Counted from the stretch's first letter, positions 17,301 through 27,553 are shown. The stretch: 64,000 bases of DNA from Rhizobium sp. S152 (GCF_030380735.1 NZ_JAUDRZ010000026.1:683370-747369), one strand, 5' to 3'. A program made the numbers and translations. Notes: a model not told the origin generated them from the sequence alone.

Positions 17301-17323
17301 CGGGGCCGCTGAACGCGGCCCCG
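17301..17323 (-). terminator. GC-rich hairpin after the APC permease gene
   Basis: Arms cggggccgc (17301-17309) and gcggccccg (17315-17323) pair perfectly around a 5-base loop, 19 bp after the permease stop. No T run follows, so it may slow or partly stop transcription, or protect the 3' end, rather than separate the operon. Confidence 0.45.
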
Positions 17324-17341
17324 CGGTTGAGGCAACTGACC

Positions 17342-18889
17342 TCAGCTTTCGCCGACAGCCTTTTCGGCGGCTGCGATTTCAGCCTGACGGCGAGCAACTT
17401 CCTCGCCGATCGGCGGTCCCTTGAAGCGGCGGCTTTCGAAGCCGAACCAGACGATCGCCGTCAGCACCAGGAAGCCGACGGTGACGTAGAGCGCCGGGCC
17501 GTTAGGCGGCTGCACGCCGAGAACGAAGATCAGGATCATCGCCAGGATCGTCAGCACCGAGAACAGCTTGTACATGCCCTCGCCGATGTTCCACGGCCCC
17601 ATCTTGTCCCACTTCGACGTCCCCCAGGCGAACAGGCCGAGCGTGATCGGGATCGCGAAGGAGAAGAACAGGAAGATGACCGTGCAGGATACGACGATCG
17701 TGTAAACCGGCGTGTCGCCGATCGAAACGAGCGACGAGCCCCAGACGAACAGGACCGACAGGATCGACCCCGTCCAGATCGCCGAGACCGGAGTACGGTA
17801 TTTCGGGCTGACCTTGGCAAGTGCCTTCGATGCCGGCAGGCCGCCATCGCGCGAGAAGGCGAAGATCATGCGCGACACCGAAGTGACGGTCGCAAGGCCG
17901 CACAGCCACTGGCACACGAAGATCGCCAGATAGAGCAGATCCTTGATGGTCGCGGGCACCTGCGTGTCCATCGCCCAGAAAAACACGTTCCAGCCCTGCT
18001 TGGCCGCGTCGTCCATGTTCGGCAGCATCAGCACGAACGAGCAAAGCATGATGTAGCCGAACAGCGCCGACCACAGCACCGACGACACCATGCCGCGCGG
18101 TACGGAATGGGCCGCCTTGACCGTTTCTTCCGACGTATGCGCCGAGGCGTCGTAGCCGGTGATCGTGTAGATCGGCAGCAGCAGGCCGAGCAGGAACACC
18201 CAGGTGCCAGACGTCGCCGGCCAGACATTGCCACCCGCTTCGCCGGAATAATTGGCGAAGGTGAAGAGGCGGCCGATCTCGTAGGACGGCGCGAAGAACA
18301 GGCACACGGCCGACAGCGCGATCGCCGACGCGAAGATCAGATATCCCGAAAAGTCCGTGAGCTTGGCCGTCAGACCGATGCCCATATGGTTCACCAAGGC
18401 CTGCGCGCCGGTGATGATGACGAGGAACAGGATGCGCACCGTGGTGCTGTCCTCAAGGCCGAAATAGCTGGTGCCGAACGCGCCCATGAAGAAGTAGTAG
18501 GTGCCGACGTTGATGGCGCCGAGAACCGTGACCAGACCGAGCAGGTTGAACCAGGCGGTCAGCCAGCCGGTGAAGCGGTTGCCGAGAATAGAGCCCCAGT
18601 GGTAGAGGCCGCCGGCCGTCGGATAGGCCGAGCTGATCTGTGCCATCGCGACGGCGAAGACCAGCGAAACGAAGCAACCGAGCGGCCAGCCGATGCCGAT
18701 CGCCGCACCGCCGGCGCCGGCCGTTGCCTGCGCCAGCGAATTGATACCGCCGGAGAGAATGCAAATAATCGAGAATGAAACGGCAAAATTAGAAAAAGAG
18801 CTCATCCGCCGTTCGAGTTCCTGGGCATAGCCCATGGAATGCAGGATGTGCACATCCTGCTTCTTGTCGAGTTCCGAATAATCGGACAT
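17342..18889 (-). CDS. APC superfamily amino acid/polyamine permease
   Basis: The 515-aa protein has about twelve membrane helices. A soluble N-terminus (SDYSELDKKQDVHILHSMGY) leads into the first APC helix with FSIICILSGGINSL, and helix 3 carries YPTAGGLYHWGS, typical of the GABA/amino-acid/choline (ACT) subgroup. It should import amino acids, GABA or polyamines across the inner membrane. ATG 18889 has GGGGG upstream; an in-frame ATG at 18910 is less likely. It follows the formylglutamate amidohydrolase gene and precedes the GS-like ligase, matching PuuP-PuuA order in spirit. Confidence 0.9.
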   Translation of the reverse strand: MSDYSELDKKQDVHILHSMGYAQELERRMSSFSNFAVSFSIICILSGGINSLAQATAGAGGAAIGIGWPLGCFVSLVFAVAMAQISSAYPTAGGLYHWGSILGNRFTGWLTAWFNLLGLVTVLGAINVGTYYFFMGAFGTSYFGLEDSTTVRILFLVIITGAQALVNHMGIGLTAKLTDFSGYLIFASAIALSAVCLFFAPSYEIGRLFTFANYSGEAGGNVWPATSGTWVFLLGLLLPIYTITGYDASAHTSEETVKAAHSVPRGMVSSVLWSALFGYIMLCSFVLMLPNMDDAAKQGWNVFFWAMDTQVPATIKDLLYLAIFVCQWLCGLATVTSVSRMIFAFSRDGGLPASKALAKVSPKYRTPVSAIWTGSILSVLFVWGSSLVSIGDTPVYTIVVSCTVIFLFFSFAIPITLGLFAWGTSKWDKMGPWNIGEGMYKLFSVLTILAMILIFVLGVQPPNGPALYVTVGFLVLTAIVWFGFESRRFKGPPIGEEVARRQAEIAAAEKAVGES

Positions 18890-19017
18890 GACGTCCCCCT
18901 GTTTAGCCATCAGCCGCGGAATTGCCGCTGATTGTCCAGTGCCAAAAAGTGCCCGCGACGTGTTCGCCTGCGGACGGATCGCAGTTAAACTGCTCCCTGG
19001 GGTCTTATCTTTTGTCG

Positions 19018-19791
19018 TCAGGCGTCCAGGCTCTGCTGGAGCAGCCTCGTCAGATAGCTGGCCATGACCCCTTGGCCAGCCTGGTCTGCGATGAGGTCGT
19101 TACGGACCTCGATCATTACGTTGCGCAGCCCGCTGGAAAGCCCGTGCAGAACGAGCGTGTGCGTCACGCCGTCCTCGGGGCCATAGGGCTCGTTGCGCTC
19201 GATCTTGTAGGAAGCCTCACCCGATGCCGCAGCAGCGAGCATGCGGTCGGCAAGGCGGCTGTCGTCATCATGCAGGATGCCGATCTCAACGGCACGCGTC
19301 TTGCCGTGATAAATGGGAGTGAAGCTATGGACTGTCACGATCACGGTCTCCTGCCCCCTCGCCTTGCGGTCGCGAATCAGCGCCCGGATGGCGTCGTGGA
19401 AAGGAATATACACGGCTTTGGTGCGCGCGTGGCGTTCTTCAACGCTGAGACCGGCATTGCCCGGGATGTCGTAAATCTCGCTCTTCTCGGGCATCGCGCC
19501 CGCAGCTTCCGGCGGGCGGTTGCAGTCATAGATCAACCGGGAAACCCGCTGGTGCACCAGCGTCGCGTCGAGCGCGTCCGAAATGCCGCGCGCGACCGCG
19601 AGCGCGCCCGGATCCCACGCGATATGGCTGTTCAACGCCTCTACCGGCAGACCGAGCGTTCCGTAGCGCTTAGGCAGCATCCGCGACGCGTGCTCGCAGA
19701 CCACAAGCACCGCGCTCTTGCCCTGCGGTCTCTCGACCACAACGCTTTCGCCGTCCGATTTGCTCAGGACCTCGAATTCAGCAGGCACCAC
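19018..19791 (-). CDS. N-formylglutamate amidohydrolase family protein
   Basis: The 257-aa protein belongs to the FGase family: VVCEHASRMLPKRYGTLG (about residue 31, metal-binding Glu-His), AWDPGALAVARGISDALDA (about 58), SRLIYDCNRPP (about 84), and TVHSFTPIYHGKTRAVEIGILHDDD (about 153). HutG-type enzymes release formate from N-formylglutamate in histidine degradation. No other hut gene is nearby; instead the gene opens an operon with an amine permease and a gamma-glutamyl ligase. It may therefore cleave another acyl- or gamma-glutamyl amide. It is divergent from the RpiR regulator. Confidence 0.88.
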   Translation of the reverse strand: MVPAEFEVLSKSDGESVVVERPQGKSAVLVVCEHASRMLPKRYGTLGLPVEALNSHIAWDPGALAVARGISDALDATLVHQRVSRLIYDCNRPPEAAGAMPEKSEIYDIPGNAGLSVEERHARTKAVYIPFHDAIRALIRDRKARGQETVIVTVHSFTPIYHGKTRAVEIGILHDDDSRLADRMLAAAASGEASYKIERNEPYGPEDGVTHTLVLHGLSSGLRNVMIEVRNDLIADQAGQGVMASYLTRLLQQSLDA

Positions 19792-19967
19792 GAACGCACC
19801 CCGATCATTAATAAAATATGTATAAGAAAAGAATTCTTCAGGTTTGAGATTGTGTCAAGCGCACTCTGAAAATTTCTTTTCATGACAACAGTTGACATGG
19901 ATTGTGACAGCGTTGTTAACTTTCAGTGGGAAAGTGGCACAAGACCAATCCCGGGGAGCAAGATCGC
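19792..19967. promoter_or_regulatory. Divergent promoter region with RpiR-type candidate sites
   Basis: This AT-rich stretch separates the amidohydrolase operon from the rpiR-type gene. TTGACA at 19892-19897 is followed 18 bases later by TTAACT (19916-19921), a candidate sigma-70 promoter for the regulator. If used, transcription would begin near 19928 and the GTG at 19968 is the start. Two short palindromic elements, aagaattctt (19829-19838) and gaaaatttc (19868-19876), resemble the GAAA/TTTC-rich sites bound by RpiR proteins. All of this is by eye. Confidence 0.4.
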
Positions 19968-20840
19968 GTGACCGTTGCGTCGAAAACAGTTTCGGACGTA
20001 ATCCACTCGCATTTCGGCATGCTGACGCGCGCCGAGAAGCAGTTGGCTGAAAGTCTGCTGGACAACTACCCCGTCTCCGGACTGGGGAGCATCACGACGA
20101 TCGCCGAGAACGCCGGCGTATCGACGCCGACGGTCGTGCGCATGGTTCAGAAGCTGGGCTTCAAGGGCTATCCCGATTTCCAGGCACATCTTCACCAGGA
20201 AGTCGAGGCGACGATCTCGAACCCGATCACCAAACACGACCGCTGGGCCTCGAATGCGCCGGGCACCCATATCCTCAATCGTTTCGCCGATGCCATCATG
20301 GGCAATCTGCGCCAGACGCTGACGGGGCTGGACACCGCCACCTTCGACAGCGTTGCGGCGCTGCTGTCGGATCGCAAGCGCGGCCTCTACTTCGTCGGCG
20401 GACGCATCACCGGCGCGCTGGCCGAATACTTTTTCACCCACATGCAGGTCATCCGCCCGCATACGGAACTGCTGTCCTCCAACTCCAGCAGCTGGCCGCA
20501 ATATGTGCTGAACATGAGCCCCGGCGACCTGCTGGTGATCTTCGACATCCGCCGCTACGAGCAGGAGATGGTGAGCCTCGCGACCGCCGCCCGGAAGTGC
20601 GGTGCCGAGATCATCGTCTTCACCGACCAGTGGGGATCCCCCGCCGCCAAGCTGGCGCGCCATACGTTCCGTGTGCATATCGAAGCCCCTTCCGCATGGG
20701 ACAGCTCCGTCGTCACGCTCTTCATTGTCGAGGCCCTCATCGAAGCTGTTCAGAGCTCGACATGGGACGAAACGAAGGAACGCATGAAAACCCTGGAGGG
20801 CCTGTTCGAGCAGACCCGGCTTTTCCGCAAACTCGGTTAG
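19968..20840 (+). CDS. MurR/RpiR family transcriptional regulator
   Basis: The 290-aa protein has the RpiR layout: an N-terminal winged HTH (about residues 1-77; LGSITTIAENAGVSTPTVVR, then MVQKLGFKGYPDFQ) and a C-terminal SIS domain (about 120-260; LYFVGGRITGALAEYFFTHM) that normally binds a phosphorylated sugar or other small ligand. I prefer GTG 19968 (GGGGAG upstream) over GTG 19926, which would overlap the candidate promoter. It lies between the divergent amidohydrolase operon and the ABC importer that follows at 21017, and probably controls both. Confidence 0.9.
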   Translation: MTVASKTVSDVIHSHFGMLTRAEKQLAESLLDNYPVSGLGSITTIAENAGVSTPTVVRMVQKLGFKGYPDFQAHLHQEVEATISNPITKHDRWASNAPGTHILNRFADAIMGNLRQTLTGLDTATFDSVAALLSDRKRGLYFVGGRITGALAEYFFTHMQVIRPHTELLSSNSSSWPQYVLNMSPGDLLVIFDIRRYEQEMVSLATAARKCGAEIIVFTDQWGSPAAKLARHTFRVHIEAPSAWDSSVVTLFIVEALIEAVQSSTWDETKERMKTLEGLFEQTRLFRKLG

Positions 20841-21016
20841 GAGGGAGACAACATACCACCAATGACGTAGGCAAATGCGGACTGGTGTCGTAAATGAAAC
20901 ATCGCTGTCAAACGCCTGCTATACCAAGAAAAATTAACGTCATTGAACTGTCACACAAGCTTCACGTAACCTCATTAACAGCATCGACGGACACTGAAAC
21001 CCGAAGGAGAACAACA

Positions 21017-22120
21017 GTGATCTCTAATCTTTCTCGACTGCTCTCGCTCTCGACCGCGATCGTCGTGGCTTCGACTGCAATTGCCGCTGCCGAGCCGAGC
21101 GCCGAACTCATCGCTGCCGCCAAGAAGGAAGGCACGCTGACCACGATCGCGCTCCCGCACGACTGGTGCGGCTACGGCGACGTCATTGCCGGCTTCAAGG
21201 CCAAGTACGGCCTCGAGGTGAACGAACTGAACCCGGATGCTGGTTCGGGCGACGAAATCGAAGCGATCAAGGCCAACAAGGGCAACACCGGCCCGCAGGC
21301 TCCCGATGTCATCGACGTCGGTCTCTCCTTCGGCCCGTCCGCCAAGGCCGACGGCCTGATCCAGCCCTACAAGGTCTCGACCTGGGACTCCATTCCTGAC
21401 TCCGCCAAGGATGCCGACGGTTACTGGTACGGCGACTACTACGGCGTTCTCTCCTTCGTCGTGAACACCGACATCGTCAAGGAAGTTCCGAAGGACTGGG
21501 CCGACCTGAAGAAGTCGGACTACGCCAACAGCGTCGCTCTTGCCGGTGACCCGCGCGCCTCCAACCAGGCCGTCCAGGCTGTCTACGCCGCCGGCATCGC
21601 TGCCGGTGAAAAGGACGCGACCAAGGCTGGTGAAGCCGGTCTCGCCTTCTTCGGCGAACTCAACAAGGCAGGCAACCTCGTTCCCGTCATCGGCAAGTCC
21701 GCTTCGCTGGCACAGGGCTCGACCCCGATCGTCATCGCCTGGGACTACAACGGCCTGTCCTGGCGCGATACGCTCAAGGGCAACCCGCCGGTCGAAGTCG
21801 TCGTTCCGGCATCGGGCGTCAACGCAGGCGTTTACGTCCAGGCGATCTCCGCCTTCGCTCCGCACCCGAACGCTGCCAAGCTCTGGATGGAATACCTCTA
21901 TTCGGACGAAGGTCAGCTCGGCTGGCTGAAGGGCTATTGCCACCCGATCCGCTTCAACGATCTGGCCAAGAACAAGAAGATCCCGCAGGAAATGCTCGAC
22001 AAGCTGCCGCCGGCCGCTGCCTATGAAAAGGCAGTCTTCCCGACGCTCGAAGAGCAGGCCGCCGGCAAGACCGCCATCACCGGCAAGTGGGACAGCGTCG
22101 TCGGCGCCAACGTTCAGTAA
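21017..22120 (+). CDS. ABC transporter periplasmic substrate-binding protein (family 1)
   Basis: The 367-aa protein begins with a signal peptide (ISNLSRLLSLSTAIVVASTA, cleavage near AAA-EP) and continues as a type II binding-protein fold: LTTIALPHDWCGYGDVIAGFKAKYG, then LNPDAGSGDEIEAIKANKG, with an ending LEEQAAGKTAITGKWDSVVGANVQ. Relatives bind polyamines, phosphonates or iron. GGAG lies 8 bases before the GTG at 21017. Its compact codon use suggests high expression. A hairpin terminator separates it from the permease genes, as expected for a protein needed in excess over the membrane complex. Confidence 0.9.
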   Translation: MISNLSRLLSLSTAIVVASTAIAAAEPSAELIAAAKKEGTLTTIALPHDWCGYGDVIAGFKAKYGLEVNELNPDAGSGDEIEAIKANKGNTGPQAPDVIDVGLSFGPSAKADGLIQPYKVSTWDSIPDSAKDADGYWYGDYYGVLSFVVNTDIVKEVPKDWADLKKSDYANSVALAGDPRASNQAVQAVYAAGIAAGEKDATKAGEAGLAFFGELNKAGNLVPVIGKSASLAQGSTPIVIAWDYNGLSWRDTLKGNPPVEVVVPASGVNAGVYVQAISAFAPHPNAAKLWMEYLYSDEGQLGWLKGYCHPIRFNDLAKNKKIPQEMLDKLPPAAAYEKAVFPTLEEQAAGKTAITGKWDSVVGANVQ

Positions 22121-22134
22121 GATCGCATGATCCC

Positions 22135-22166
22135 GCCTCTCCGCCGTTCAGGCGGGGAGGCTTTTT
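22135..22166 (+). terminator. Partial terminator/attenuator between binding-protein and permease genes
   Basis: Arms gcctctccgcc (22135-22145) and ggcggggaggc (22151-22161) pair fully with one G-T pair around a 5-base loop, followed by TTTTT (22162-22166). It lies 14 bp after the binding-protein stop and 33 bp before the permease start. Confidence 0.85.
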
Positions 22167-22198
22167 GCCCCTCCGACGCCGCAAGAAGAGCTTTTTCA

Positions 22199-23095
22199 AT
22201 GAGCACTGTTTCGACGACGCCCGCGGTGAGCACGGCCCCGCTGATCACCAAGGACCGCGTGATCGACTGGCTGGGTATCGCGCCCTTCATTATTTTCGCG
22301 CTGCTTTTTCTCATTATTCCAACGCTCTATCTCGTCGTCGGCGCCTTTCTGTCGCCGGAGGGTAACTTCACGCTGAAGAACATCGGCGATCTCTTCACGC
22401 CCTCGATCCTCAGCGCCTATTGGATCAGCATCCGCGTCTCGGTCGCCTCCGCCCTCGGCGGCGCGCTGATCGGCTTCTTTCTTGCCTGGGCGGTCGTGCT
22501 CGGCGGCCTGCCGACCTCGGTTCGCTCGACGCTCTTGACCTTCTCCGGCGTCGCTTCGAATTTCGCGGGCATCCCGCTGGCCTTCTCGTTCCTGGCAACC
22601 CTTGGCCGCACCGGCCTCGTCACGGTGTTCCTGAGAGACTGGTTCGGCTTCAACCTCTACGGCACCGGCTTCAACCTGCTGTCCTTCTTCGGCCTGACCA
22701 TCACCTACATGTACTTCCAGATTCCGCTGATGGTGCTGATCCTCACGCCGGCGCTCGACGGCATGAAGAAGGAATGGCGCGAGGCAGCCGAAATCCTCGG
22801 CGCCAGCAATCTTCAATATTGGACCCGGGTTGCCCTGCCGATCCTCTGGCCGAGCCTTCTCGGCACGACGTTGCTGCTCTTCGCCAACGCCTTCGGCGCC
22901 ATCGCGACGGCCTATGCGCTGACGGGTTCCTCGCTCAACATCGTCCCCATCCTGCTCTATGCGCAGATCCGCGGTGACGTCCTGCACAATGCCAACCTCG
23001 GCTATGCGATCGCGCTCGGCATGATCGTGATCACCGGCGTGTCCAACATCCTCTATCTCATGCTGCGCATGCGCGCTGAACGGTGGCAGAAATGA
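22199..23095 (+). CDS. ABC transporter permease (first of pair)
   Basis: The 298-aa inner-membrane protein has about six helices and the permease EAA loop EWREAAEILGASNLQYWTRV (about residue 198), which docks on the ATPase. The N-terminal 20 residues are Ser/Thr/Pro-rich and soluble. It belongs to the binding-protein-dependent permease family related to polyamine and iron importers. AAGAAGAG lies upstream of the ATG. Its stop overlaps the start of the next permease (ATGA). Confidence 0.92.
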   Translation: MSTVSTTPAVSTAPLITKDRVIDWLGIAPFIIFALLFLIIPTLYLVVGAFLSPEGNFTLKNIGDLFTPSILSAYWISIRVSVASALGGALIGFFLAWAVVLGGLPTSVRSTLLTFSGVASNFAGIPLAFSFLATLGRTGLVTVFLRDWFGFNLYGTGFNLLSFFGLTITYMYFQIPLMVLILTPALDGMKKEWREAAEILGASNLQYWTRVALPILWPSLLGTTLLLFANAFGAIATAYALTGSSLNIVPILLYAQIRGDVLHNANLGYAIALGMIVITGVSNILYLMLRMRAERWQK

Positions 23096-23880
23096 AGGCT
23101 CAGAAACTCGGCGCCTGGATCGCCATCGCCATCGGCGCGACCTATTTTATCGTGCCTCTGCTCGGAACCATCGAGTTCTCGCTGCGCATGCGCCGCGACG
23201 CCTACAGCTTCGACGCCTATGCATCGGTCTTCTCCGACGAGCGCTTCCGCGCGACCTTCGGCTATTCGATGATGATGGCGCTGTTGACCATCGTCTTCGG
23301 CATGCTGCTGATCGTGCCGACGGCCTACTGGGTGCGGCTGCGCATGCCGCAGATGCGCCAGGTGGTGGAGTTCATCACGCTGCTGCCGCTGGTCATCCCG
23401 GCCATCGTCATCGTCTTCGGTTATCTGAGGATGTACAATTCCTCGTCCTACCTGCCGATGACCGGCTCGACGACGGGAACCAACATCCTGCTCGTCTTCT
23501 CCTACATCACCCTGTCCCTGCCCTACATGTACCGTTCCGTCGATACCGCCATGCGCGCGATCGACGTGAGGACGCTGACCGAGGCCGCCCAGAGCCTCGG
23601 CGCCAGCTGGTGGACGATCATGTTCAAGTGCATCTTCCCGAACGTGATGAGCGGCATTCTCTCCGGCGCCTTCATCACGCTGGCGATCGTCATGGGCGAA
23701 TTCACCTTCGCAGCGCTTCTCAGCCGCCCGGCCTTCGGTCCCTACCTGCAGCTGGTCGGCGCCAACCGCGCCTATGAGCCCTCGGCGCTCGCCGTGATCG
23801 CATTCTCCATCACCTGGCTCAGCATGGGCCTGCTCAATCTCGTCTCGCGCATCGGCAGATCCCGTCCGGCCAAGGCTTAA
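23092..23880 (+). CDS. ABC transporter permease (second of pair)
   Basis: The 262-aa protein has about six membrane helices with the EAA motif TEAAQSLGASWWTIMFKCI (about residue 162). The short cytoplasmic N-terminus (MKAQKLGAW) leads into the first helix at once. Start 23092 overlaps the previous stop; an in-frame GTG at 23083 is less likely. With the preceding permease it forms the heterodimeric channel, energised by the ATPase 11 bp downstream. Confidence 0.92.
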   Translation: MKAQKLGAWIAIAIGATYFIVPLLGTIEFSLRMRRDAYSFDAYASVFSDERFRATFGYSMMMALLTIVFGMLLIVPTAYWVRLRMPQMRQVVEFITLLPLVIPAIVIVFGYLRMYNSSSYLPMTGSTTGTNILLVFSYITLSLPYMYRSVDTAMRAIDVRTLTEAAQSLGASWWTIMFKCIFPNVMSGILSGAFITLAIVMGEFTFAALLSRPAFGPYLQLVGANRAYEPSALAVIAFSITWLSMGLLNLVSRIGRSRPAKA

Positions 23881-23891
23881 GGTATTTCGAT

Positions 23892-24953
23892 ATGTCTTTT
23901 CTCTCGTTGACCAACATTCAGAAATCCTTCGGCCAGGTTCAGGTCGTCAAGGACTTCAACATGAATATCGAGAAGGGCGAGTTCGTCTCCTTCCTCGGGC
24001 CGTCCGGCTGCGGCAAGACCACCGTGCTGCGCATGATCGCCGGCTTCGAAAACCCCACCGGCGGCAATCTCAGTATCGCCGGCAAGGACATCGCGCCGCT
24101 GAAGCCTAACCAGCGCAACATCGGCATGGTCTTCCAGGCCTACGCGCTCTTCCCGAACATGACGGTGCATGACAACGTCGCCTTCGGCCTGAAGATCGCC
24201 GGCAAGCCGAAGGACGAGATCGACGCACGCGTCAAGGAGATGCTCGCGCTGATCCATCTCGGCCACCTCGCCGACCGCTATCCCTACCAGATGTCGGGCG
24301 GCCAGCAGCAGCGCGTGGCGCTCGCCCGCGCCCTTGCCGCCAAGCCGCAGGTCCTGCTGCTCGATGAGCCGCTGTCGGCGCTCGACGCCAAGATCCGCGT
24401 CTCGCTGCGCGAGGAAATCCGCCAGATCCAGCAATCGCTGGGGATCACCACCATCTTCGTCACCCACGACCAGGAAGAAGCCCTGTCGATCTCCGACCGC
24501 ATCGTCGTCATGAACGGCGGCCGCGCCGACCAGATCGGCACGCCCTTCGAGATCTACAACACCCCCGCCACCCGCTTCGTCGCCTCCTTCGTCGGCACGC
24601 TGAACCTGATCGAGGCCAAGGTCGTCGACCCCGCCGCCAACCGCATCCAGATCGGCGACCAGGGCGTGACGCTCCGGCAGTCCGTCGCCGCCTTCAATGC
24701 CGGCGACACCGTCTCGTTGGCACTGCGCCCGGAAGCGGGCTCGCTGGCCGAAAGCACCCCCAGCGACACGAAGCTGACTGGCCAGGTCGTCTCCGCCCAC
24801 TTCCTCGGCTCGGTCATCCGTACCCGCATGAACGTCGGCGGCAACGTCATCTCCTTCGACATGTTCAACAGCCCCGGCGTCAAACCGCCGGCCACGGGCG
24901 AGACCGTGACGCTGCGCTTCATGGCCGCCGACCTGCTGGTCATCCGCGACTGA
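23892..24953 (+). CDS. ABC transporter ATP-binding protein (polyamine/iron type)
   Basis: The 353-aa protein has Walker A GPSGCGKTT (about residue 37), Q-loop FQAYALFP (about 83), signature MSGGQQQRVALARAL (about 135), Walker B LLLDEPLSALD (about 156) and the switch His in THDQEEALSISD (about 193). A C-terminal TOBE domain (about 270-350) follows, as in PotA-like subunits. It powers import through the two upstream permeases. It is the last gene of the importer operon and is followed by a terminator. Confidence 0.94.
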   Translation: MSFLSLTNIQKSFGQVQVVKDFNMNIEKGEFVSFLGPSGCGKTTVLRMIAGFENPTGGNLSIAGKDIAPLKPNQRNIGMVFQAYALFPNMTVHDNVAFGLKIAGKPKDEIDARVKEMLALIHLGHLADRYPYQMSGGQQQRVALARALAAKPQVLLLDEPLSALDAKIRVSLREEIRQIQQSLGITTIFVTHDQEEALSISDRIVVMNGGRADQIGTPFEIYNTPATRFVASFVGTLNLIEAKVVDPAANRIQIGDQGVTLRQSVAAFNAGDTVSLALRPEAGSLAESTPSDTKLTGQVVSAHFLGSVIRTRMNVGGNVISFDMFNSPGVKPPATGETVTLRFMAADLLVIRD

Positions 24954-24973
24954 CCGTCCAACTGCCGGATCTG

Positions 24974-25002
24974 AAAGGCGTCGTTCCATGGCGGCGCCTT
25001 TT
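24974..25002 (+). terminator. Intrinsic terminator of the ABC importer operon
   Basis: Arms aaaggcgtcg (24974-24983) and cggcgccttt (24992-25001) pair with one G-T pair around an 8-base loop, ending in TTTT. It lies 20 bp after the ATPase stop. Confidence 0.75.
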
Positions 25003-25134
25003 CCATTTGCGGCTTTGCCACACTGGCAGCCTCCATCGCGCCACATGCAGCGAAAGCGGGAGAAATCGCTTGTAATGCCCGGCGGGTTGCGCGACGACGG
25101 GACGGATCATTCATTTCGGCAAAGTCAGTTCAGC

Positions 25135-26478
25135 ATGTCTCCCACCACGACCCCTGCGGCCGCCCCGCGCAGCCTCACCGCTCAGGATTTCAAGACGCTC
25201 GGCCTCTCCGCTCTCGGCGGCGCACTCGAGTTCTACGATTTCATTATCTTTGTCTTCTTCGCCAGCGTCATCGGCCACCTGTTCTTTCCGCCTAATATGC
25301 CCGACTGGCTGGTGACCATCCAGACTTTCGGCATCTTCGCTGCCGGTTACCTCGTGCGCCCGATCGGCGGCATCGTGCTTGCCCATTTCGGCGACATGTT
25401 CGGCCGCAAGCGGGTCTTCGCCTTCTCGATCCTCCTGATGGCGCTCTCCACGCTCGGTATGGCGGCCATGCCGACATACGCCACCATCGGCGTCGCGGCA
25501 CCAATCCTTCTGATCCTCATGCGCGTGCTGCAGGGTGCGGCCATCGGCGGCGAAGTGCCCGGCGCCTGGACGTTCGTCGCCGAGCATGTTCCCTTCCGCC
25601 GCGTCGGTTTCGCCTGCGGCTTCCTCTGCTCAGGCCTGACGCTCGGCATCCTGCTCGGCTCCTTCATCGCCACCATCATCAACTCGGTCTTCACGCCGGA
25701 GGATGTGGCAAGCTACGCCTGGCGCATTCCCTTTTTCCTCGGCGGCATCTTCGGCCTCGTCGCCGTCTATCTCCGCCGCTGGCTGCAGGAAACGCCGATC
25801 TTCTCGGAGATGAAGCAGAGCCGCTCGCTGGTGCGCGAACTGCCGCTGAAGGCCGTGCTGCGCGACTATCCGCGCGGCGTCATCGTCTCGATCATCCTCA
25901 CCTGGATCCTGTCTGCCGGCATCGTCGTCACCACGCTGATGACCGCGACCTTCCTGCAGAAGCTCTATGGCTACACCGCGCAGCAGTCGCTGGCGGCCAC
26001 CAGCTTCGGCACGCTGTTCCTGATCTTCGGCACGGCGGCCGCCGGCGCGATCGTCGACCGGGTCGGCTCCGGCCGGTTCTTCGTGGTGTCGAGCATCTTC
26101 TTCGGCGTCGCCACCTTCGCCTTCTACAGCTACGCAGCCGTCTCGCTGACGGTTCTCTTCGCGCTCTACGCGGTGATGGGCCTGGCGGTCGGCATGGTCG
26201 GCGCCGTGCCCTACGTGATGGTCCGGGCGTTCCCGGCCCGCGTCCGCTTCACCGGCCTCTCCTTCTCCTACAACATTTCCTACGCCATCTTCGGCGGCCT
26301 GACACCGCTGGCGGTCGCCTCGTTGCTGCCGCTGAACCCGATGGCCCACGCCTACTACCTGCTGTTCATCGCGGCCCTCGCCTTCGGCCTCGGCCTCTAC
26401 CTGATCGCCAAGGGCGACAGCGTCGAGGCGGAAGTCGGTATCGAGGAACTGACGGACCGATTGGCTCAGAAGGCCTGA
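25135..26478 (+). CDS. MFS transporter, metabolite:H+ symporter (ProP-like)
   Basis: The 447-aa protein has twelve predicted helices. The MHS subgroup is indicated by GALEFYDFIIFVFFA in helix 1, HFGDMFGRKRVF between helices 2 and 3, and RVLQGAAIGGEVPGAWTFVAEH in helix 4. Members carry organic acids, osmolytes or sugar derivatives with protons. Start 25135 follows the usual N-terminus of the family; its ribosome-binding site is weak, and the frame stays open upstream to ATG 24988, so the start is uncertain. It stands after the terminator of the ABC operon and ends at another terminator, so it is probably a single gene. Confidence 0.88.
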   Translation: MSPTTTPAAAPRSLTAQDFKTLGLSALGGALEFYDFIIFVFFASVIGHLFFPPNMPDWLVTIQTFGIFAAGYLVRPIGGIVLAHFGDMFGRKRVFAFSILLMALSTLGMAAMPTYATIGVAAPILLILMRVLQGAAIGGEVPGAWTFVAEHVPFRRVGFACGFLCSGLTLGILLGSFIATIINSVFTPEDVASYAWRIPFFLGGIFGLVAVYLRRWLQETPIFSEMKQSRSLVRELPLKAVLRDYPRGVIVSIILTWILSAGIVVTTLMTATFLQKLYGYTAQQSLAATSFGTLFLIFGTAAAGAIVDRVGSGRFFVVSSIFFGVATFAFYSYAAVSLTVLFALYAVMGLAVGMVGAVPYVMVRAFPARVRFTGLSFSYNISYAIFGGLTPLAVASLLPLNPMAHAYYLLFIAALAFGLGLYLIAKGDSVEAEVGIEELTDRLAQKA

Positions 26479-26484
26479 CATGCA

Positions 26485-26510
26485 AAGGGCGGCCACTGGC
26501 CGCCCTTCTT
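26485..26510. terminator. Bidirectional terminator between convergent genes
   Basis: Arms aagggcggcc (26485-26494) and ggccgccctt (26498-26507) pair perfectly around a 3-base loop; pyrimidine-rich CTT follows on the plus side and TTGCA on the minus side. It serves the convergent MFS and ABC ATPase genes. Confidence 0.75.
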
Positions 26511-26539
26511 GTATTCACGAGCGCCGAGGCATCGCCGCC

Positions 26540-27541
<1,002 letters not shown>

Positions 27542-27553
27542 TGCTCGTATTCC

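Noticed and set aside
17252..18778. 508-codon plus-strand open frame opposite the APC permease
   Set aside because: The product is an Arg/Asp/Gln/His-rich string, the mirror of membrane-helix codons, and has no domain; the permease is clearly the gene.
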